A stretch of DNA of 7,717 nt from a bacterium (lineage in GTDB: Bacteria; Patescibacteriota; Saccharimonadia; UBA4664): the NCBI GenBank assembly GCA_027449805.1, contig DAIDKY010000036.1, positions 1 to 7,717 of the forward strand, read 5' to 3'. Position numbers and translations under genes: made by a program. The notes under the pieces were generated by a model. The model saw only the letters and a list, made by a program, of their open reading frames with translations, was not told the DNA's origin and searched no databases. This document shows, one piece after another, positions 1-5,917 of this stretch (positions are counted from its first letter, which is position 1; each line of letters starts with the position of its first letter).

Positions 1-501
1 GTACTCGATACGATCAGCTGGAACAACCAACCGCTTTTCCGCGGCTTAGCGGCAGATCTGAACTTTACCGTGGCATTAGCTATTATTACCATGGTAACGG
101 CGCAGATATGGGCAATTAAGAAGCATGGCTTTTTTGGTAATTTACATCGCTACTTCGTTAACCCGATCAAGGATCCAATGGGTGCTTTTGAGGGCGGACT
201 CGAGATTATCGCAGAATTCTCACGTTTAATAGCACTTGCTATGCGATTATTTGGTAATATCTTTGGAGGGGAAGTGTTATTGATCGTAATCAGCTTCATC
301 ACAGTATGGGCAGCACCGGTAGCGCTCCCAGTATTTATGTTTCTTGAGCTTTTCGTGGGTGCAATTCAGGCTTATGTCTTCTTTATGCTTACCGTCGTCT
401 TCATCTCGCTTGGCCAGGCCTCGCACGAAGGTGGCAACGACGGTGAGATCGTGGCAGACAAGCAACAACTCATTTACACACCACAAAACAATACTAATTA
501 A
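1..501 (+). CDS. atpB: F1Fo ATP synthase subunit a, 5'-truncated by window edge
   Basis: Membrane stator subunit of the Fo motor; it forms the two proton half-channels facing the c-ring. The reading frame is open from base 1, and the stretch before the GTG at 70 reads PLFRGLAADLNFTVALA, a conserved part of subunit a, so the gene continues off the left edge rather than starting at 70. The visible 166 residues include several hydrophobic segments. The signature AMRLFGNIFGGE contains the essential Arg (codon 244-246, equivalent to E. coli Arg210) and, nine residues on, the conserved Glu (E. coli Glu219). The later ELFVGAIQAYVF segment has Glu where E. coli has His245, a common exchange, and the conserved Gln. 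A family length near 240-280 residues implies roughly 80-110 missing N-terminal residues. The C-terminus carries an extra hydrophilic tail of about 20-25 residues after SLGQASHEGG. The stop overlaps the ribosome binding site of atpE. Confidence 0.97.
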   Translation, partial: VLDTISWNNQPLFRGLAADLNFTVALAIITMVTAQIWAIKKHGFFGNLHRYFVNPIKDPMGAFEGGLEIIAEFSRLIALAMRLFGNIFGGEVLLIVISFITVWAAPVALPVFMFLELFVGAIQAYVFFMLTVVFISLGQASHEGGNDGEIVADKQQLIYTPQNNTN

Positions 502-504
502 GGA
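499..504 (+). promoter_or_regulatory. Shine-Dalgarno site for atpE, overlapping the atpB stop
   Basis: TAAGGA spans the atpB stop codon TAA and provides an AAGGA ribosome binding core (500-504) with a 6-base spacer to the atpE ATG at 511. Sharing stop and binding site between the genes fits translational coupling. Subunit c is needed in many copies per complex, so its own clear binding site makes sense. Confidence 0.7.
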
Positions 505-510
505 TATATT

Positions 511-726
511 ATGGATTCACTCGCATTCGGATTAACTTATGCTATCGCCGCTATGGGAGCCGCCGTTGGGCTCGGCTTAGTCGGTGCCGCCGCGGTCGGG
601 GCTGTTGGTCGTAACCCTGACGCTCTGAGCAAAATCCGTACCATGATGATCTTGGCCATGGGCTTCGTTGACGCACTTGCCATCATCGGCTTAGTCGTCG
701 CTCTGATCATTAAGTTCCTCAAATAA
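511..726 (+). CDS. atpE: F1Fo ATP synthase subunit c (proteolipid)
   Basis: Subunit c forms the rotating ring in the membrane; each copy carries one ion. The protein has 71 residues, normal for the family, and folds as a two-helix hairpin. Helix 1 (about residues 5-32) is Gly/Ala-rich (AAVGLGLVGAAAVGAVG), as needed for tight ring packing. The polar loop is Arg34-Asn35-Pro36, and helix 2 (about 44-68) holds the ion-binding carboxylate Asp54 in MGFVDALAII (codon 670-672). The residues after Asp54 are Ala-Leu instead of the Ser-Thr found in Na+-binding rings, and helix 1 lacks the matching Gln, so I infer proton coupling. The ATG lies 6 bases after AAGGA. It sits 9 bases after atpB and 17 bases before atpF. 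Confidence 0.98.
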   Translation: MDSLAFGLTYAIAAMGAAVGLGLVGAAAVGAVGRNPDALSKIRTMMILAMGFVDALAIIGLVVALIIKFLK

Positions 727-743
727 CAAGGCTTATTCGTTTC

Positions 744-1283
744 ATGCATGTAATCCTAGCAACTAGTTCGAGCGGCCTACCCGGCCTTCTTAGCGCGCTT
801 GGTATTAATTGGCGCAGCCTTATTCTTGAAGCTGCCGCATTCATGATTACCATGGCCATCCTGGCTAAGTATGTCTACCCGATCCTAACCAAAGCTCTTG
901 ATGCCAAACAGCACGAATTAGAAGCGGCTGCGCGGTTGGAGAAACAGGCTAAAGCTGAACTTGAAAATGCTCAGAATGAGGTACACAAATTGATCTCCGA
1001 GGCGCGCAAGTCGGCCGATGAAATCATTGCCGTCGCCCGGACACAGGCCGATGACTCAACGAAAGCATCGATTACCAAAGCCAATGAGCAGGCCGAACGC
1101 ATCATCAGCGACGCACATGAACAGCTTACGCGTGATATTCGGGCTGCCCGCGAGACCCTGAAAGCTGATACGGTACGTTTAGTGGCAAAAGCGACCGAGA
1201 CACTTTTGAACGAGAAGCTCAACACCAGTACCGATAGTAGGTTGATTAGCCAAAGTCTCGAGAAACTAGGGAGCAAAAAATAA
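744..1283 (+). CDS. atpF: F1Fo ATP synthase subunit b (peripheral stalk)
   Basis: Subunit b dimerises to make the outer stalk that ties Fo to the F1 crown through delta. The 179-residue product (E. coli 156) has a short N-terminal lead, one membrane helix at about residues 25-45 (LILEAAAFMITMAILAKYV), then a long charged, Ala/Glu/Lys-rich helix running almost to the end, typical of the right-handed b coiled coil. YVYPILTKALDAKQHEL aligns with the E. coli segment after the membrane helix, with Lys in place of E. coli Arg36. An acidic Glu29 lies near the beginning of the membrane helix. The ATG at 744 is preceded only by a distant ACAAGG (726-731, 12-base spacer), so initiation may rely on coupling to atpE. 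The stop overlaps the atpH start at TAATG (1281-1285). Confidence 0.96.
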   Translation: MHVILATSSSGLPGLLSALGINWRSLILEAAAFMITMAILAKYVYPILTKALDAKQHELEAAARLEKQAKAELENAQNEVHKLISEARKSADEIIAVARTQADDSTKASITKANEQAERIISDAHEQLTRDIRAARETLKADTVRLVAKATETLLNEKLNTSTDSRLISQSLEKLGSKK

Positions 1284-1669
1284 TGATAACTCGCAAGCAA
1301 GTAGCACATTACGTTGCAGCTCAACTTCCTCAGCATCGGCGAAAAAGCTTGAACGAAGCAGCCGCATGGCTTATTGCGACCGGACGAACACGCCAGGCAA
1401 GCTATTTGGTGAAAGATGTTGCCATGATCCTAGCCCAGAACGGTTATCTGGCCGCCCGCGTCACGACCGCTCGTGCCATCGAACCGAAAGTTAAGGACGA
1501 AATTGAATCATTTCTACGTCAGCTTACTGCTGCGGAGCGAATTGAGCTTACTGCTGAGGTAGATCATAGCCTCATCGCAGGCCTGGCTTTGTCGACTCCG
1601 GACGGAGATATTGATACCAGCCTACGATCGAAATTAACGAAACTAATCGCCCAAGGAGGCCGCCGATGA
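1283..1669 (+). CDS. atpH: F1Fo ATP synthase subunit delta, short form
   Basis: Delta (OSCP family) sits on top of F1 and joins the N-termini of alpha to the b stalk. The product has 128 residues against about 175-180 in most bacteria. The C-terminal half is recognisable: ARVTTARAIEPKV resembles the family's VTSAxPL segment, and VDHSLIAGLAL followed by DGDIDTSLRSKLTKL matches the conserved ending DPSLIGG...DxSVRxxL. The N-terminal part before it is only about 55-60 residues, where about 100 are usual. It appears to keep an equivalent of helix 1 (RKQVAHYVAAQL) and of the last two helices (AAAWLIATGRTRQASYLVKDVAMIL), with the middle missing. The ATG overlaps the atpF stop by one base and has AGGGAG (1268-1273) 9 bases upstream; the TGA stop overlaps the atpA ATG. 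Position between atpF and atpA strongly supports the call. Confidence 0.9.
   Translation: MITRKQVAHYVAAQLPQHRRKSLNEAAAWLIATGRTRQASYLVKDVAMILAQNGYLAARVTTARAIEPKVKDEIESFLRQLTAAERIELTAEVDHSLIAGLALSTPDGDIDTSLRSKLTKLIAQGGRR
1653..1659 (+). promoter_or_regulatory. Strong Shine-Dalgarno site for atpA
   Basis: AAGGAGG lies inside the 3' end of atpH with a 6-base spacer to the atpA ATG at 1666. It is the best ribosome binding site in the window and fixes the atpA start, consistent with the need for three alpha subunits per enzyme versus one delta. Confidence 0.85.
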
Positions 1670-3210
1670 CCGACAAAACCGATTTGAATATCACCGGATT
1701 GAGCGCCGAACTCGAGGCGGCGATTAAAGACCTAAGTAAACAAAGTGGTCTTGAGCAGACTGGTATCGTTACACGCGTAGCCGACGGCGTGGTTTGGGTA
1801 TACGGACTAAGCCAAGTAGGCTTTAGCGAGGTTATCGAAGTCGAAACTAAAAACGGCGGTACTGCCGAAGCTTTTGTCCTCAACCTCTACGAAGACGAGC
1901 TCGGTGCCGTACTTCTAGACGGTGAGGCCGGTGTAGGTGCAGGTGCCAAAGTTAAGGCTACCGGCCGAGCCATGCAGGTTCCGGTTGGGCCGGAGCTGAT
2001 CGGCCGCGTCGTTAATCCTCTCGGCGAACCACTTGATGGTCTTGGCCCGATCAAGGCTAAACTAACCACCCCGATCGAGAGAACTGCTCCGGGGGTAATG
2101 GATCGAAGAAGCGTCTACGAACCTCTGGCTACCGGGATTATCGCTATCGATACTATGGTGCCGATCGGACGCGGCCAGCGCGAACTAATCATCGGTGACC
2201 GAAGTACGGGTAAAACCGCCTTAACCATCGATACTATGATCAACCAAGCAAAACAGAAGACGGGCGTTATAAATGTCTATGTCGCTATCGGGCAAAAGTT
2301 GTCCAAGGTTGCAGCGCTAGTTGAACGGCTAAAGGACGAGGGTGTTATGAAGCAGACAATAATTGTTGCTACAAGCCCTGCCGACCCGGCACCGTTACTT
2401 TATTTGGCCCCTTACGCTGGTACGGCCATGGGCGAATACTTCCGAGATAAAGGCGAACACGCCTTGATCATCTATGACGATCTTTCGAAACACGCCGTTG
2501 CCTACCGTCAAATGTCGCTACTGCTCAGACGCCCACCAGGCCGCGAGGCGTATCCGGGCGATGTATTCTATCTTCACTCGCGCCTGCTTGAACGTTCGGC
2601 AAAGTTGTCCGACAAACTGGGCGGCGGCAGCCTAACTGCTCTGCCGATCATCGAAACGCAAGCTGGCGACGTCGGTGCATACATTCCGACCAACGTCATT
2701 TCGATTACCGACGGCCAGATCTATCTAGAAAGCGATCTATTCTATCAAGGAATTCGACCGGCGATTTCAGTCGGACTTTCCGTAAGCCGCGTGGGCGGTG
2801 ATGCCCAGAACAAAGCCACCAAGAGTGTAGCCAGTCGTCTGCGCCTTGAGCTGGCGCAGTATCGTGAGTTAGCTGCCTTCTCGCAGTTTGCCAGTGATCT
2901 TGACGAGGCAACCAAACAACGTCTCACGCGCGGGCGTCTCCTTACCGAGGTTCTAAAGCAGAAGCAATACCAGCCGATGGACGTGGCTGAACAGGTTATT
3001 AGTCTTATGGCGGCTATCAATGGAGCGTTCGACAGCCTTGGTGGCGACGAGGTTGAACCGGCTCTAGAAACTCTAATAGGCAAGATTAAACGAGACCACG
3101 CTAAGCTAATGACTAAGCTAAACGATGGCACAAAACCCGATGACGCTGATACCAAGGTCGTAGTCGACGCCGCTACCAAGATTGCCCACACCTATAAGAA
3201 CGAGGCTTAA
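1666..3210 (+). CDS. atpA: F1 ATP synthase subunit alpha
   Basis: Three alpha subunits alternate with beta in the F1 head; alpha binds nucleotide without hydrolysing it and supplies an arginine to the catalytic site. The 514-residue length is normal (E. coli 513). The protein has an N-terminal helix and beta-barrel (about 1-100), a RecA-like nucleotide-binding core and a C-terminal helical bundle. Walker A is GDRSTGKT, residues 177-184 with Lys183 (2194-2217). The Walker B strand is ALIIYDDLSKHAVAYRQ, followed by the conserved RRPPGREAYPGDVFYLHSRL. The arginine finger is Arg375 in GLSVSRVGG (codon 2788-2790). QYRELAAFSQFASDLD is another family signature. The start is fixed by AAGGAGG and by the ATGA overlap with atpH. 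Six bases separate it from atpG. No catalytic or structural motif looks damaged. Confidence 0.99.
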   Translation: MTDKTDLNITGLSAELEAAIKDLSKQSGLEQTGIVTRVADGVVWVYGLSQVGFSEVIEVETKNGGTAEAFVLNLYEDELGAVLLDGEAGVGAGAKVKATGRAMQVPVGPELIGRVVNPLGEPLDGLGPIKAKLTTPIERTAPGVMDRRSVYEPLATGIIAIDTMVPIGRGQRELIIGDRSTGKTALTIDTMINQAKQKTGVINVYVAIGQKLSKVAALVERLKDEGVMKQTIIVATSPADPAPLLYLAPYAGTAMGEYFRDKGEHALIIYDDLSKHAVAYRQMSLLLRRPPGREAYPGDVFYLHSRLLERSAKLSDKLGGGSLTALPIIETQAGDVGAYIPTNVISITDGQIYLESDLFYQGIRPAISVGLSVSRVGGDAQNKATKSVASRLRLELAQYRELAAFSQFASDLDEATKQRLTRGRLLTEVLKQKQYQPMDVAEQVISLMAAINGAFDSLGGDEVEPALETLIGKIKRDHAKLMTKLNDGTKPDDADTKVVVDAATKIAHTYKNEA

Positions 3211-3216
3211 GCAACA

Positions 3217-4065
3217 ATGGCATCTTTACAGAGTATAAAACGCCAGATTAGAAGTGTCGGCAGTACCCGGCAGATCACGAAGGCGATGCAGATGGTGGCG
3301 GCGAGCAAGCTGCGCAAGTATCAAGAGGCGGCTCTATTGCCTCAATCCTACAGCAAGGCGGCCGAGGAGCTTCTAATTCATCTTGGCGCCTCTCTCGAGA
3401 CCAAGCAGCATCCCCTCTATCAACACCGACCCGTCAAGCAAACCCTGACGGTCGTTGTTGCAGGTGATCGGACCCTAGCCGGACCATATAACAGCAATGT
3501 TTTTCGGGTATTTGCCAAGCATTTGGATGAACTAGGCGTGCCCCAGCAAGCAATCGCCGTTGGTCGCCAAGCCGGTCATCGCGTAGCACGTGCATCTGGT
3601 GTTAGCGAAATTGCCGCCTACGCTATAGATAGTGGCGAGGGTGATATAGAATTGGCTCGACCGATCCTGCGCGAGATTACCGAAGCATTTGAAACCCAAG
3701 AGGTTGACGCAGTACATATCATTTATACGCGTTTTATTTCGACGATAAAGCAGAAAGTCGAGGTGAAGCAGCTTTTACCGGTTGAGCCGCCGGCCGACGG
3801 AGCCACACAAAGCGAACTCGAGCCTAACCCCGAGAAACTGCTTGATGTTGCCACGCGACACCTACTTGAGGCTCAGATCCTCCAGGCCATCTTGGAGTCA
3901 CGCGCTAGCGAGCAAGCTGCGCGAATGCTTGCTATGATGAACGCAACCGATAACGCTGATGATCTAATAAAAGATTACACGCTCGAATACAACAACGCCC
4001 GCCAAGCAGCCATTACCCAGGAGCTAGCCGAGATTACCGCTGGTGCCGAGGCGATTAATGGATAA
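3217..4065 (+). CDS. atpG: F1 ATP synthase subunit gamma (central shaft)
   Basis: Gamma is the rotating shaft inside the alpha3-beta3 ring and transmits torque from the c-ring. The 282-residue length is normal (E. coli 287). The N-terminal helix has the signature IRSVGSTRQITKAMQMVAAS, and the C-terminal helix has ARMLAMMNATDNADDLIKD and NNARQAAITQELAEI; the two pair as the shaft coiled coil. The Rossmann-like middle domain is present, but the usual SDRGLCGGLN loop reads GDRTLAGPYNSN. The ATG at 3217 has only a weak GAGG (3202-3205) 11 bases upstream, inside the end of atpA, so coupled translation is likely. AAAGGAG for atpD overlaps its stop codon. Confidence 0.98.
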   Translation: MASLQSIKRQIRSVGSTRQITKAMQMVAASKLRKYQEAALLPQSYSKAAEELLIHLGASLETKQHPLYQHRPVKQTLTVVVAGDRTLAGPYNSNVFRVFAKHLDELGVPQQAIAVGRQAGHRVARASGVSEIAAYAIDSGEGDIELARPILREITEAFETQEVDAVHIIYTRFISTIKQKVEVKQLLPVEPPADGATQSELEPNPEKLLDVATRHLLEAQILQAILESRASEQAARMLAMMNATDNADDLIKDYTLEYNNARQAAITQELAEITAGAEAING

Positions 4066-4070
4066 AGGAG
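4064..4070 (+). promoter_or_regulatory. Strong Shine-Dalgarno site for atpD, overlapping the atpG stop
   Basis: AAAGGAG begins within the atpG stop codon (TAA, 4063-4065) and lies 7 bases before the atpD ATG at 4078. It gives the beta subunit, needed in three copies, its own good initiation site, in contrast to the weak sites of the single-copy gamma and epsilon genes. Confidence 0.8.
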
Positions 4071-4077
4071 TCAACTA

Positions 4078-5460
4078 ATGCCAACCACAATCAACTCAGT
4101 CGGAAAGATAATCCAGATCGTCGGAGTCGTTGTCGACGCCGAGTTTGACCGTGACCATCTGCCGGCCATCTTCGATGCGCTTGAACTTGAGCACGACGGT
4201 AAGCGGCTTATTCTCGAAGTAGCTCAACATCTCAGCGAGACAACCGTGCGTGCTATTGCGTTAAGCTCTACTGACGGACTTAAACGAGGCGGCGATATCC
4301 GCGCAACCGGAGCCCCGATCTCGGTTCCGATTGGCGACGAAACAATGGGGCGGATGTTCAACGTTATCGGCGATCCGATCGACGGAAAGCCAGACTTAAA
4401 AAAGGCGAAGTTTGCGTCGATCCACCGCGACCCCCCGACCCTGGAGGAACAGAGCGGCAAAGTTGAGATTCTAGAGACCGGAATAAAAGTAATCGATCTG
4501 ATCAGCCCGATTACCAAAGGCGGCAAGGTCGGTCTGTTTGGTGGCGCCGGAGTCGGCAAGACGGTCCTGATCCAAGAGTTAATTAACAACATCGCCAAGT
4601 TCCACAGCGGTAACTCGGTCTTTGCCGGTGTTGGAGAACGAACGCGAGAGGGAAATGATCTCTACAACGAAATGGCCGAAAGCGGTACGCTGGAGAAGAC
4701 AAGCCTAGTCTTTGGCCAGATGAATGAGCCCCCCGGGGCGCGTCTCCGTGTCGGCCTGACTGCTCTAACCATCGCTGAAGGTTTTCGAGATCAAGGCAAG
4801 GAGGTATTGTTATTCATTGATAATATTTTCCGCTTTACTCAGGCCGGAGCCGAAGTATCGGCCTTGCTGGGCCGCTTACCAAGCGCCGTCGGCTACCAAC
4901 CAAACCTACAGCAAGAAATGGGTACTCTCCAAGAACGCATCACTAGTACCAAAACCGGATCGATTACTTCCGTCCAGGCAGTCTATGTACCAGCCGACGA
5001 CCTGACCGACCCGGCTCCGGCAACAACCTTTGCCCACCTTGACTCGACAATCGTACTAAACCGCGCCTTGACTGAGCTTGGTCTTTACCCGGCCGTCGAC
5101 CCGCTCGATAGTAGCTCTACTATTCTCGACCCGGTAATTGTCGGCGATAAACACTACGAAGTTGCCCGCGAGGTTCAGCAAGTGCTTCAACGCTATAAAG
5201 ATCTCCAGGACATTATTGCTATTCTTGGTATGGAAGAGCTTTCCGACGAAGACAAACAGACGGTGGCGCGCGCCAGACGCATTCAACGTTTCTTAACCCA
5301 GCCATTCTTTGTTGCCGAAACTTTTACAGGGAACAAAGGTCAGTACGTTAAGCTCGAAGACACGATTAAAGGCTTCCGCGAGATTCTCGATGGTAAGCAT
5401 GACGACAAGCCCGAGGATGCCTTCTACCTTAAGGGCGCCATAGAGGACGTAAAAGCCTAA
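4078..5460 (+). CDS. atpD: F1 ATP synthase subunit beta (catalytic)
   Basis: Beta carries the catalytic sites for ATP synthesis and hydrolysis. The 460-residue length matches E. coli. After the N-terminal barrel (about 1-80) comes the catalytic core with Walker A GGAGVGKT, residues 155-162, Lys161 (4540-4563). The catalytic base is Glu187 in GVGERTREGNDLYNEM, and the Walker B strand is VLLFIDNIFRFTQAG. VGYQPNLQQEMGTLQERI and LGLYPAVDPLDSSS contain adenine-pocket and signature residues. The C-terminal domain has GMEELSDEDK, the DELSEED torque loop in slightly altered form. Small departures from the common consensus are HLDSTIVLNR (usually HLDATTVLSR) and IAEGFRD (usually MAEYFRD); they look like lineage variation. 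The stop overlaps the atpC ATG at TAATG (5458-5462). Confidence 0.99.
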   Translation: MPTTINSVGKIIQIVGVVVDAEFDRDHLPAIFDALELEHDGKRLILEVAQHLSETTVRAIALSSTDGLKRGGDIRATGAPISVPIGDETMGRMFNVIGDPIDGKPDLKKAKFASIHRDPPTLEEQSGKVEILETGIKVIDLISPITKGGKVGLFGGAGVGKTVLIQELINNIAKFHSGNSVFAGVGERTREGNDLYNEMAESGTLEKTSLVFGQMNEPPGARLRVGLTALTIAEGFRDQGKEVLLFIDNIFRFTQAGAEVSALLGRLPSAVGYQPNLQQEMGTLQERITSTKTGSITSVQAVYVPADDLTDPAPATTFAHLDSTIVLNRALTELGLYPAVDPLDSSSTILDPVIVGDKHYEVAREVQQVLQRYKDLQDIIAILGMEELSDEDKQTVARARRIQRFLTQPFFVAETFTGNKGQYVKLEDTIKGFREILDGKHDDKPEDAFYLKGAIEDVKA

Positions 5461-5891
5461 TGCAGTTCGAGCTCCTAACGGTAACCGGCCCTCGCTACCA
5501 GGGCGAGATAAAGGAAGTGTCAGTTATGACGGAGGCTGGCCAGATAGCCATTCTGCCGCATCATGAGCCACTGACTTCGGTTGTAGCTCCAGGTGCAGTA
5601 GTAGTGACACCAATAAGCGGAGATGGGGAAATGTTCGTAACCTTTGGCGGCTTGCTCGAGGTTACATCAGAATATGTTCGTATCTTGACCGACGAGGCAG
5701 AGGCGGCCGATGATCTAGTAGAAAGTGAGATACAAGCTGCCATCGCCGAGGCTGAACGTCTTATTTCCATCGCCAAGGACGCGCCCCAATTGGCTCATGC
5801 AAACCGTATGCTAGACCGTTCGTCGGTTCGTTTAGGGGTTGCACGGCTCAAGCGCCACCGCCGACGCCACCACACCAAACCGATACAATAA
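5460..5891 (+). CDS. atpC: F1Fo ATP synthase subunit epsilon
   Basis: Epsilon binds gamma at the foot of the shaft and can inhibit ATP hydrolysis by extending its C-terminal helices. The 143 residues split into an N-terminal beta-sandwich (about 1-84), with the family patterns TEAGQIAILPHHEPL and FGGLLEV, and a C-terminal helical hairpin (about 88-135). The end is strikingly basic (RLKRHRRRHHTK). The I/L-D-x-x-R-A ATP-binding motif known from Bacillus PS3 epsilon is not seen at the start of the first helix (the equivalent region reads DLVESEIQAA). The first Met matches the family start; it overlaps the atpD stop by one base, and the only ribosome site candidate, AGAGGA (5442-5447), is 12 bases away, so expression probably depends on coupling to atpD. 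This is the last gene of the operon; the next gene is convergent. Confidence 0.97.
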   Translation: MQFELLTVTGPRYQGEIKEVSVMTEAGQIAILPHHEPLTSVVAPGAVVVTPISGDGEMFVTFGGLLEVTSEYVRILTDEAEAADDLVESEIQAAIAEAERLISIAKDAPQLAHANRMLDRSSVRLGVARLKRHRRRHHTKPIQ

Positions 5892-5917
5892 TTTGTGCCA
5901 ATTATGGACGACGTGCG

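Noticed and set aside
70..501. A complete short gene starting at the GTG at 70
   Set aside because: Subunit a homology continues upstream of base 70 to the window edge in the same frame, so this is an internal codon of atpB.
511..726. Sodium-binding type c-ring
   Set aside because: The carboxylate is Asp54 followed by Ala-Leu, without the Ser-Thr and the helix-1 Gln expected for Na+ coordination.
1283..1669. atpH as a frameshifted remnant of a full-length delta gene
   Set aside because: The reading frame is continuous, both ends overlap neighbours in the usual way, and the C-terminal signature is in the same frame as a helical N-terminus; a short intact protein explains it better.
2745..3191. 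Open frame of 148 codons on the minus strand inside atpA
   Set aside because: Low-complexity Ser/Arg/Leu-rich translation antisense to an intact, highly conserved gene; no ribosome site or family resemblance. The same reasoning removes the minus-strand frames inside atpF, atpH, atpG, atpD and atpC.
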